Origin: Aquila chrysaetos chrysaetos
Taxonomy: Eukaryota > Chordata > Aves > Accipitriformes > Accipitridae
NCBI RefSeq assembly: GCF_900496995.4
Contig: NC_044009.1
Coordinates: forward strand, 35,983,505 to 36,047,504
Length of the DNA: 64,000 nucleotides
Direction of reading: 5' to 3'
In this document: positions 35,298 through 46,094 of the stretch, one piece after another
How the letters are laid out: every line of letters begins with the position of its first letter
Numbering within the stretch: the first letter of the stretch is position 1
Made by a program: the position numbers and the translations under genes
The notes under the pieces: model-generated
Database searches by the model: none
The model's input: only the letters and a program-made list of their open reading frames with translations
Told to the model about the DNA's origin: nothing

Positions 35298-38200
35298 AGC
35301 CCCAGCATGGGGCAGCTGGTGAGGGAGGGCTGCTCTGCCGGCAGCTGGTGAGCCGGGCTCCTGCCAAGCCTCGCTACCTGTTGGAGGGATGCTGTGGTCC
35401 CTGGTGAGCGTGGGGCCAGGCCAGCCCCAGGCTTTGCAGTGGCACGGGGGAGAAGGCTGCCCAGTGGGAAAGGGCATCTCCCCAGAAGGGCAGGGGTGGA
35501 CCTGAATCCCCAAATCCCGAAGTGCTGTGACTGCAGCAACAGGAAGCAGAGGGGACAGGGAGTCAGGAGGCTCCGGGAACCACAGCCACCACGGACCGAT
35601 TACCACTGCAACTCTGCTCGCAGCCTGAGCACCCCCTGAAGTGTGCATGGGCTGAGCAGGGACAAACCTCCTCTCTCATCCCCTCACCAGCTTCTGGTCC
35701 CCAAGTCAAGCGACAAAAGTGCCTCACATCCCTGCCCACATTGAGCCTTGATTTAGCACTATGCTTCGCCACAGGGCTCACCCACTGTGGGGGAATTCAC
35801 ATCCTGAGATGCCTCTGGCGACATGTCTTCAAGGCATCCCCTCCAGCAGCAGCACCAGGCTACAGAGACAGCACAAGGACCAGGCTCCCTCTCAGTCCAG
35901 GTGACAGGTGGCATGGAAGTGGCACCAGGACCAGGACTTCTGGGTCCTATTCCGAGCCTCGCTGCTTCTTGCTGTGTTATCCATGGGAGCTCTTGTGCGC
36001 TGGCACCAGAGCTGACAGCATCCATCTTGCAGGCAGGTTGCAGGGCTGAGCTGCCAGCTGCAAAGTGCTTCCAGGGAAAGACTGCTTATCGTCCAGCATA
36101 TCCTGGGTTTCCTATTGCTGCCAGGCTCCTCTTTCAGCCCAACCAACACCACCTGAAGCGGAGCCCCTGCAGTATCTGGGATATCTGCCCCGCAGCCAGG
36201 GCTGCTGCCCAGGGACCTTGCAGGAGTGGTTTTAGCAGGCAGCCACATCAAAGCCCGTCCAGGACGCTCCATCCCACTACAGGCTTCAGCACCCATGAAC
36301 AGCGAGCATGACGCACCATGACAGCACAGATTGTTTCTCCTTGTAATGCTGGGCAGGCAGTGTGTGCAGGCAGGCGGGGGGGATGTGAGGAGGCAAAACC
36401 AGTGCTGCTGCCTTCTACTTCACCACCACCTTGGGCTTGCTCTGGGTCCTACAGCTAGAGGAACGCGGCAGAAGCCTTCTCCTGATTTTGCACCTCTCCT
36501 GTCACAGCCCCTACCTCCTGAGGACAAGCGTCCTCAAAGGTTAGCAACTTGCCTGGCTCAACTGCCTCCAGCACTGCAAACTCTCCAGTCCTGGCCAAAA
36601 GTGTTTCAGCATTCTGGCTGCTGGAAATGTGCCTCCTTGTTAGCCCAAATGTACAGAGAGTGAACTCCCAGCCCTTAGCTCCCAAGAGGTCTGGAGCACT
36701 CCTTTAGCCAGCACAGGGCTACCAACACCAGTCCAGACCTGGCTTTGCTCCAAGATGTCGCTCAGCAAAAGCCCTTCCTCCAGCAGGTATTTACCCCATC
36801 TGGTCATGGCAGAGGATTTGCACTGGCAGTGTCATGGTGCCGTGCATCCTTATTATTAGGCAGCTGTTGCAAACAGCTGGAGGCTTTGGCTTTGGCTTTT
36901 TTCCTCATTCTCTACTTGGCATCAGCCCTTTAGGAGGCCCCCAGTGTGCATCGGTACCTGGGCTGAGAGCACAAGTGAGCAGAGAGTCTGGGGGCCTCTT
37001 GGGATGACACATGCTCCTGGTCTGGTGCAGGCACTGTGATCCACGGAGTGGCAGAGGGGTGCAGCCTGTCCTGAGCAATAGGCTCCTGCAGCAGCAGGAG
37101 CACAGTGAGCTGTGCGTGAGCAGCAGGGATAAGGCTCACATGGATGTGTCCCCATGCATGTGACAGGCATGCTGTCCATGTCCACGCAAGCAGCAAATGA
37201 GAGCAAGTCACCAGGCACTGCTACTTGTGCTTCTCTTTATTCTTTCACTGCCTTGCACATCGCCTGATTTCCGATCCTCGCTTAGCAGCTCCCTTGGCAG
37301 TTCATTCAAGCAGTGATGCTAAAGCTGGAGGGACCCAGCAAGGCCACCCAGCCTACCCCCAGCCTCAGGCCAGGCCCACTCGCACCCCCTTTGCCAGGGA
37401 GAAAAGGGGTATTCACCCCCCCGCAAGACCCGTGTGCTACGTGCAGAGTGTGATGGGGAAGCGGGTCGCTGGCGGGGGGGAGCTCGTCGTTCACCAGCGT
37501 GAGTGGGAGGGTGAACTGGAAAGAGCCTCCTCTCCTGGTGGAGCACCACCGCCCAGGCTTGACGAGGCGTGTGCTCCTGCGCCACCCGTACACGCCTTGG
37601 GTGCCTCTAACCGCCTGGGACAGGTATTCATGGTCCGGCGGAGCGTGCCCTATCATGCCTTCATGCCACGGCGCTCGGCAAGTGCCTCCCCTCCCTGCAG
37701 CTGCAGCCGTGCTGGAGCATTCTTCTGGGGAGGGCTGGCTCATACTGGGAGGGATGGGGGACGTGGACGGCCACCCCCTGCTCCCCAAGTGCACTGGGCT
37801 CTTCCCCACTGCAGCATCCTCATCACCTCTTCAGCGAGTCCCTGCAGCGAGAGCCCACTGCGGCCATGGAGACAGCACTCCCGGCCGGCATGGGGACATG
37901 TTCCCAGGAGCAAATTCAGGGCTGCTGTGCAGGTGTGGGGAGCACCCTGGGATGGCTGCACCCCTTCTCTCGTGTGTGTGGCTGAGGGTGGTGCGACCCT
38001 TCCTGACCAGTGCAGAGTGGGAGCCAGACGTGGCAGGGGCAGGGACAGCGCATTAGGGCTGGGACCTCCTTGCCCCACAGAGATTCCCGTTCCAGCTCCT
38101 TGCTGAGGATAGATGGGACTGTGGGGAGAATGGGGTATTCTGGAGAAAATCAGTACACTTCCAGATGTAGCCAAGAAGATGGAGTTAGATGGGATCTCCC

Positions 38201-40177
38201 CAGAGGGGCGATACCTGTGGAACTGATACAACCCTGCTCTGTGAGAGCCATTGGAAAGGGAAGGTCCTACACAGTGACACTCTCACCGGGGGCTCGGAGG
38301 AGGTCCCTGGCCATGCTGCCAAACACCGGTCCTCTTTTGTCTTGACAGTGGGGTTGGGGAGACGAAAAGCCCTGAGACAGGAGGGCAAAGGCAGCGTCTG
38401 GTGCTGCGCAAGCTCAGTCAGGGTCACTTCTAGCTGCACCCACCAGGTTCACACAGGCACACAAGAGAAGGTTGGCACAGGCAAAACTGAGACAAGGAAG
38501 AAGGGAGACATATGGGGGACCCCCCCATGGGTACCAGCTCTGCTGCCCCACCTGACCCAGAGCTGAGAAGAGAGCCCAGCATCCCTGCAGTCAGCAGTGG
38601 TGAACAGGAGACTGTCCGGCAGCAAGGTCACCTGCTATGGGAAAGAGCCCCCCTCCGGTGGCCTGAGCTGGGCATGGAGAACGGAGATATCCCAAGTCAC
38701 GAGTGCCTTGGAAGCACTCCTTCAGTATCTGCTGTGGTCTGTGTTCTTGGTTTGCTTTTAAGCAGTAAAATAAGTGACCCAGTGACCCATCAGGATGGGT
38801 GCCAACTTTGTCTGCCAAGTCCTGCTGCATCCCTGGTACCCAGAGCCAAGCCCAGCAGGCAGGAGCGGGGGTTATGGCACTTGACAGGGGAAGCAGGGGA
38901 GAGGGACTGAGCCCATACAACCCCTGCAACCCCTCACCTTCATGCCTTCAGGGGGGTGCCCCTAAGGGGCTGCCACGGGTGCTGTTTGATCCTGGCTCTC
39001 CCCGGCTCTTGCACGCGTGCGTAACCACCTTGGAGCTCTGCCCATCGATCGGCCGGGCTCATACCCCTTTCACCCTGCTCCGGGTCACCTCTCCCCGGAG
39101 CAAAAGGGACCGTGCTTGCCGGCTGGCCCCGGCCCCGGTGCGTTGCAGCATCCCCGGGGTGTGCCGTGTACCGGGGTGCCCCCGGACCCCGCGTGCGCCG
39201 GGGCCTGGCAGGCGCTGGTTAAGTCATGTGTTTTGTGTTGTGTTTCTCCCCCTCCTGGAAAGTCCCAGTGCGGAGCGGTGGGGCTGAGCCGACCGCACAC
39301 AGCTGCGGGCCACCACATGAGAGAAGCCAGCTCCCCGGGGATTACAAAGCCCCGGGAGCCTGGGGAGGAGGCAGGAGCACCCGCGCCATGGCCCTTTCAT
39401 CTCTCCCCTGCCTCACTCCCCCTTTCATGTCTGCCTCTCTGGCCACGCTCTCTTTTCCTCCGCTGCCTTTGCTCTCTTTGCACTTGGCCTCTTTTCCCTG
39501 CCTTCCTCCCAGCCCTTCCCACTGCACCTGGCTGTGCTGGCTGCCTCTGCACCACTCCTGTCACCCCCCCCTCCCAGGACCCTGTGCTTTCATCCCCCGA
39601 CCCCCAGCCGCCTGCTCCCACCTCCCCTGCACTGGCGTCCTGCCCCCACGCCGGCTCTGCCCCTCCATCACCTCCTTCCCCAGCCCAAAACCTCCCATTG
39701 CCATGGGTGGGGGAGGAGAGGTGTGGCACAAAGTCCTCCCAGGTGTTCTCCGTCCATGTCCAAAAAGCTTTTCCCCCTTTCTCCCATCAGTCCTGTTGTC
39801 CTCACCAGGCTGCTTCCAGGGTAATCCCCCTCTCCGGGTGTGCCCTGTGCTGTCACAGCCAGGCATCCTCTTCCCTCTCCGTCTGCCTCATGGAAGCAAT
39901 GAGCTGGGGATGCCGGTGGACCCCGATGTCCCTCCCTGTCACTGGCACCCACCTTCCTCTTCTTCAGCTCCAGCTGGGGGACAGAGAAAAGGCACCCGTT
40001 CGTGCAGTAGCCAGGGTTGGGCACTCCCTGTGAGAGGTCCCTGGTGTCCCTCACACACTCCCCGAGAGGCCTGGGGTGTCTCTGGGGGAAGGGGACCACA
40101 TGCAGGACTGAGATAGTAAAGACTATTTGGGTCCGAACCTACCCGCAGCCATTGCAGCAGGGGGCACATCACAGGCA

Positions 40178-40250
40178 AGGTGGTCTGATGGTTAGAGCAT
40201 TCCCTCTGAGTCCACAGGCTCCCTGGGGAGACTTGGTGTCCATCTGCTTG
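40178..40250 (+). mobile_element. Possible relic of a tRNA-derived SINE (MIR-like)
   Basis: GGTCTGATGGTTAGAGCAT resembles the A-box region of tRNA-derived SINEs, and GGGGAGACTTGGTGTCC about 30 nt further on resembles a decayed B-box region. The match is weak and no tail or target duplication can be identified. Confidence 0.3.
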
Positions 40251-41639
40251 GTGGGGATCTCAGCCATCGGGGTTTGGGCTGTGGAGGACGTCCACATCAC
40301 CCCCTTCCCAGATGCACTATCAGCCTCCTTTCTCGTGCGTCTCCCCCACCTGCTCTCACTCTGGTGCCTGCCCACCCTGCTCCTCTGCACCCACTGCCTC
40401 CACTCAGATCTTCTGCCTAAGGGGCTCAGTGGACCCCAAACTCTGTTCCCAGCTCGCTTAGCCCCTACCTTCCCCATCCCTTGTCCAGTCTCCCCCAGGA
40501 GCTCTTCCTACCCCGGCCCTTGGAGCTCCCCTGGCTCCATCACAGCCTTCAGCCCAAGCCCTCCCACTGCTCTCCATCTCCACATCCCACCCGTTTCCAG
40601 ACACTGCTGGCCCTTCTGCAGGGGTGTGGCAGCCCCGTGTTCGGGGACACCCAGCCATGGAGCACCAAGGGCTGGTGCAGCTGCCGCCCAGCAAGGAGGC
40701 TGCAGTCCTCCCAGGCAGCGGGGACACTCCTGCGGAGTCAGGCTGCTGCCCGGTGCGTCTGGTCACTCAACAAGATCAACACAGTGGTGGCTACAGCCTC
40801 CTCACCGGGCAGGCGACCCAAGCCCTCGTCATAGGGGCAATGCCACGAGGATGCTGTGCCGGGGGGTGGTGGGCAGGAGCTGGGCCTGGCGGCGGGAGCA
40901 CAGGACTCCTGGGCTCCTCTCCTGAGCCAGCTGCTGCCTCGCTGTAGGTACTTTGCCTTGCCAAGCAGGTCAGTTAGGGCCAAACTCTTTTTTTTTCTTT
41001 TTTGGGGGGTTGCACGGGTGCTGGTGCCAAGCATGACATGTTGGGGCTGAACTTCAGGAAAGCCTCGGAGCACCTCTCTGCAGCTCAGGTTGCAGCACGG
41101 TGCCAGCCAGGCTCTCGGGAAGCGTCTCAAGCCATGGCCACCTGCTTCTCAACCAGAGGAAGCACGGAGGCCAGTTGCCCAGACCAAGGCAAGGAAGGCT
41201 CTGCCCTCTGCTCCCCTTGGACCAGCAGATGCAATGAGGCTTTGCTCTCCAGTGACTTCCAGTAGCCCAGATGCATCTGGCTGCTTTTGTGGGTCGGTGG
41301 CCCACCAGGCTCTGTCAGCCAGCACTGCCAGCCCTGCCCATGGCCATGCTCATGCCACCCCAGCGGGTGTGATGGGACAGGGGGTACCAGGGAACCGTTC
41401 CCTCGTGCCTCTGCTTCACATCGGCTCTACTGGGAGCAGGAAAGGAATTTGGATGGGGCTGGGCGTTCCCGTGTAGCGATTCCCCCGGGCAGGATCTGGC
41501 TCTGATGACTGTTCTGTGCGGGGAAGAAATACCAGAAGAGTTACTCACGGCTCATTGGGGCATGATGTAGCAACTCCTCACCGGTTCCCCCCACCCTCCA
41601 GCCAAAGTTCCTCCTGTGATCTCTTGGGGAAAGTCCCAG

Positions 41640-41657
41640 CCCCCCCCCCCCCCCCCC
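41640..41657 (+). repeat. C-homopolymer
   Basis: A run of about 18 C residues, one of many G/C homopolymers in the window. Such runs are prone to sequencing length errors. Confidence 0.8.
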
Positions 41658-44322
41658 TGCCACCCCCAGAGACCTTCCCCACCCTTGCTGGAGCTTTCCA
41701 GAAGCAGGAGATGAGCTGGGGTTTTGGGTGAGAGGAGAAAAGACCCAGCAACCTGCCATGCTGGAGGGACTCTGCTATCCCCTTGGCTCTTCCACACTGT
41801 GTCTGGTGATGGGCACAAGGCCAAGGTCTGAGAGAGCACCAGCGTGGGGTATCCACATCTGGACAGCCATACATCTGGCTTCAGTCCTGGCAGAAGTGCA
41901 AACCGATTGGGCCAGCTCAGGTCTCTCTATTGCCTTTTTGGCGGTCACATTCAGGTCAGGTATTCCCATTGCTCTCCACAACCGCAGGGGCAAGAAGTGA
42001 GCTTTAACTTTGGTTCGCTGGAAGGAGCTGAGAAGCTCTCCTGCTCCTGGGACTGGGAAGTCCAAGCTTTGAGAAAAACCACTTGACTTCATATGTCTCT
42101 AGCAGAGCCACCAGGCTAGTGGTCCCCTCTGCAGCAGGGACTCTCAGGGATGGAGGAACCTCTAGAGCTTGGGCCAAAACACTTGATGAAACTGGCGTAA
42201 GTTCCACCTGGTTTTGCCAGCATGGACTTGCTGCCATCTTTAGAAGCCGTCACTGCCCTTTTCATGACGTGCGTGTGAAAGAAATGGCCATTTCTTTTTA
42301 AGTTTTGGAACTTCTTTAGCAATTTGCCTCTGCGGGGAGATGATGGGAGACCGTTGGGAAAATCTGGTCCCCTCTGATGGAAACCACCTCCATCATCTGC
42401 CTGGGTGCTTCTACCCTGATGGTCATTCCTCTCTCTTGGGTGAAGCACCTTGAGCCTTCCCATTTCAGCCCAGTCCCCTGTGTGGTGCCCTGCAGGGTGG
42501 AGGTGTCCCTCATGGGGCAGGAGGGCCATGCACCAGAAGGTGCAAGACTGGAGCAGCTCGGCAGGCTTAGATAGTCCCTCCGTGTGAGGAAACATGACTC
42601 TTTGGTGGGACTGGAACAGATCCCATCTGTGGATCAGGGCAGCTGCATTCAGGATCATGGAAGATGAGAGACTGGGGATGCCCAGACCCTGGGGAGCCAA
42701 GCCCTCACTGGCAACTGGCTCTGGAGGCTCAGCAGTGGCCGTGGGGAAAGGAGGTGTCCTGCACGCTCTCTGTGCCCAGCAGTGCGGTTGTTAGGATGGC
42801 TGCCCGGCGGCTTGTTCCCAGTTAGGGAAGCATGGGGACACTGTTTTTGTAACCACAGACACACTGGCATTTTGCCTGTGGCTCCCTCAGAAAGGGAAGC
42901 CACAGACTAGATCTTGAAGGTTGGTATTGCGTTGGGAGCCAGCTGGCCCCAGGAGGGAATGAGCTCCTGCGACCAGGAAGCCTGTGCCCTGGAGCTGCCT
43001 GCACCCAGAGCATGCCGCCTGCAGACCCACCGAGATCAAGGGATAGTTTTATGTTTTCCCATGAATGGCCTGGGGTCCCAAGCTCAGACAGGGTCTCTGC
43101 AGAACCAAACAGCACCAGGAACTGTGGCTTGCCAGGTTCGGTGGCCAGGCTGTGCTGGGACTCTCACCCTGGCTGTGCTGGCATTACTGGTGTGCCATTT
43201 CACAATGCTATGTTCCCAAAATGGAGGGGGCAAGGGGAGAGCAAACTGCAGTCTTTGCAGCCCCAGGATGCTCAGAGCCTGGTCCCTTGCTGGGGACGTG
43301 AGATGTGCTTGGGGGGAACAGCCCTGCCCTGCATCCCCTCTTTGTGTCATCAAACACACCTTGTCCCCACTCTGGTCCCCTCCCCAGCTCTGCCCGGCCA
43401 GGGGAGCCGTGTGCTGGGATCCAGCTGCTGCAGTGCAGGTGGCCTGGGATTAGCAAGCAGGGGAGCGAAGGGGCCGGTGCGGTGCGGGGAGAGCTCGGTG
43501 GTGAGTCACCCCAGGCAGCCCTGAGATCACAGGCGCCTGCAAAGCAGCCCCTGGGAGGTGGGCAGCCAACGCCACCTACAAAGTGCCGAAGCATGATGGA
43601 TATGCAGAGCCCCACTGGGCAGCACAGCCCTGGGGACATGGGGGTTTGGCCAGCCTGGGAGGGAGGGGTGGAAACGGGGTGGACAGCAGACATCAGGGGT
43701 TCTGACTCGTTCTTGGGGCAAAGGGCAAAAGGCAAAGGGCTTGGGGATTTGGAGAAAGGGCCCTGATGTTGGAGATGGTTATTGGAGATGGAAAAGCAGG
43801 ACCTCAGAAGGGAAAATGAACTGCTGCAGCATGCCCTGCCAGAGCAAACTCGCCCCATGGGAACACCGCTGCTTTCATGCCCCACAGGGTGAGCCTGGGT
43901 GCCCTGAGCCCCAAGCAGAGATCCCGTCCCTGCGAGGTCACCAGCCCCAGGTCTTTGCTGTTGGGAACTGCTCCGGTGGCCGCGTGCCCTGCTGTCCCTG
44001 CTACGCTGGGAGATGGAGCTACGCAGGTTCCTCAAGGTCACAGGAGCTCCCACACTTCCCTCCAGCACCTCCAGCACCCTCCTCTTCTCAGCCCCTAAAA
44101 CACAGCTGGCTCCAGGGGCAAGGACCCCATCCACCCGGTACCCCTCCTGGAAGGGCAAAGTCAGCCCTCCTGCCCAGGGGTGGTGGAGGGCAGAGCATCC
44201 ATCCCAGTTGACCCAGCTCCCCGCTGCCTGCGGGCACGTTATGAAACGAGGACACGGGCCGCTCCCCGCTGGGCCCGGGGCACTCGCTTCCTTCCAGCCT
44301 GGTATTTTCCTCCTCGATTTGG

Positions 44323-44364
44323 TTTTTTGTTTTGTTTTTTTTTAATTTGCTTTTTTTTTTTTGC
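44323..44364 (+). repeat. T-rich tract
   Basis: Imperfect poly-T (TTTTTTGTTTTGTTTTTTTT and a second T12 run) about 600 bp beyond the WNT10A poly(A) signal. In the WNT10A orientation it reads as A-rich sequence. Confidence 0.8.
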
Positions 44365-44929
44365 GTAGCCCCAAGGGGCACACAGCCGTGGGAGGAGCGG
44401 GGAAGTTATCAGCCGGGAGATACCAGCAGCATGATTCACTGCCTGGCCCCTGCAGGCTGCTGCAGCCGGATGGGTGCCCTCCCAGCCACCGCAGCGAGGT
44501 GCCATTTGTGGACTCCCATCTCCTGGCCTGTCCTCGCTGCCTTCCCCTCTTCCTGCTCTCTGGCTCCACCATCCCTCCCCAGCAGCATGGGGTCAGGGGT
44601 GCAGCCCCCAGCCCCGGCACAGCCCCGGCACAGCCACGGGCATGAGGCCAAGAGCCGGGATTCCCACAGGATGGATGAGGTCCAGCATGCATCTCGCTGG
44701 GCAGGAGCCTCCCAGCAGCCACCTCACAAGGGTTTGGGGTCCCCACCTCCTGCCAGTCTGCAAACAGCTCCTAGGACTCTTATGGGATGGCAGCAGAGCA
44801 CCAGAGACAAAGTCTCGCTCAAGTGGGTAGGCAGTACTGAGGGTCCCCCTCCATCCTTCTGGCACCCTGCAGAAGTGGAGAGCCCCGGGCAGCAGGAAGA
44901 GCAGGGTGCTGCACCCTGAAATACCCTGT

Positions 44930-45626
44930 GCTGTCTCCAATCCACTTTTATTCACAACCAGAAAATAACTTACCATACAATAACACAGGCACGCACTGCA
45001 CAGCCCCAGGCACCCTCCCCTCTGGCCACGATGCTGCAGCCCAAGCCAGCCCAAGCTCTGCCCCAGCAGAGGCGAGCCCCAACCCGGGGAGCTGTGCCCC
45101 CTCTCCATCCCAAGGGATGCTCCATCCCAATCCCTCTCAGAGCACAGTCTCGCACGTGGCCGGAGGAACCTGTGCACGGTGCCAATGTGCCAATGCGTGT
45201 GTCCCCCCCCTCCCCTCCCACCCTGGGCTCCCCATGCCCTGCTGTCCCCCACCCCACCCTGCCCCGTCCCGCCGGGTGCCAGCAGGGACTCCCCCACCCC
45301 CATGCCCACCCTCCGCCCCCCCGAGCGGTGCTGGTGTCGGCGGTCTGTACAGCATGGCCGTGCGCTCCCCGGGGCCGGGAGCCTTGGTGCTCTCGTGTGG
45401 GGCCAGGCGGGCAGCAGGCAGCAGGCAGCCCTGCCCTCCCCAGGTGACGACAAAGTGCTGATTTCAGAGGGTGCCGAGCATCTCCTCTCCTGCTCCCCTC
45501 AGAGTGGAGGAAAGCGGGTACCATGGCTCTATCTCCCCCCCCAGTGCCGATCCCCGTCTCCCTCCCCCCCTGCGGGCAGGCATGCTTGTCCCTGGCACCC
45601 TGGGGTGGGCACCCATCCCTGCCCGG
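44930..45626 (-). other. WNT10A: WNT10A 3' untranslated region
   Basis: Noncoding sequence between the WNT10A stop codon and the first poly(A) signal on the minus strand. It is GC-rich and contains no recognisable open frame of its own. Confidence 0.55.
44947..44952 (-). terminator. WNT10A: WNT10A poly(A) signal
   Basis: The minus strand reads GAATAAAAGTGG, about 675 nt after the WNT10A stop codon. It is the first canonical AATAAA downstream on that strand. Confidence 0.55.
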
Positions 45627-46094
45627 CTACTTGCAGACGCTGACCCACTCGGTGATGCGACACTCCTCGCAGGCCACGAAGCAGCACCAGTGGAACTTGC
45701 AGTTGCAGCGCTCGCTGCGTGTCTGCCGCAGGATGTTGTGCCCGCGGCCGCAACACAGGCTCTCGCAGTTGTCCATGCCCGGGCTGGTCTTGTTGCACAG
45801 GCGCCCTTGGGTGCCCAAGGAGTCCAGGGCTGGTTCCCGCTCGCAGAAATCGGGTGACTTCTCAAAGTAAACCAGCTCGCTGATGCCGGCCCGGCGGCGA
45901 TGCCGAGCATGGCCCGGCTCCAGCTGCCCGGCGTTGCGGTTGTGGGGCCGGATGAGGGTGGCCCCGTAGAAGCGGTCCTTGAGCAGGGACCCCACCAGGC
46001 GAAACTCGGGCGTCACCTGCCAGCACGTCTTCAGCTGGCAGCTCCCCGAGGTGCCGTGGCATTTGCACTTCCTCCTCATGTTGTCCATCACCAC
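45627..46094 (-). CDS. WNT10A: WNT10A coding exon 4
   Basis: The acceptor CGCCCAG precedes GTG GTG ATG, continuing in frame from RVGRQ in exon 3. The exon encodes residues 234-388, including the acylation loop and the C-terminal cysteine-rich domain, and ends with TAG at 45629-45627. The human residue after RQ is Ala; here it is Val. Confidence 0.97.
   Translation of the reverse strand: MVMDNMRRKCKCHGTSGSCQLKTCWQVTPEFRLVGSLLKDRFYGATLIRPHNRNAGQLEPGHARHRRRAGISELVYFEKSPDFCEREPALDSLGTQGRLCNKTSPGMDNCESLCCGRGHNILRQTRSERCNCKFHWCCFVACEECRITEWVSVCK

Larger units (their letters stand above)
15331..44940. other. CDK5R2-WNT10A intergenic region, no protein-coding gene recognised
   Basis: I searched both strands of this 29.6-kb stretch for protein families and exon-like segments and found none that I can support. 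All open frames are short, low-complexity or GC-driven. It does contain two isolated CpG islands, several AT-rich motif clusters and small tandem repeats, listed separately. In other vertebrates this interval is also a gene-poor spacer that could carry distal enhancers for its flanking genes. Confidence 0.7.

Noticed and set aside
38940-40110. Possible gene at the long + strand frames near 39-40 kb
   Set aside because: Pro/Ser/Leu-rich translation of C/T-rich DNA with no recognisable domain, start context or exon structure.
45627-46094. Identification as WNT6 or WNT10B
   Set aside because: The Wnt10-type signature excludes WNT6. The C-terminal block, the overall match and the linkage to CDK5R2 and FEV favour WNT10A over WNT10B.
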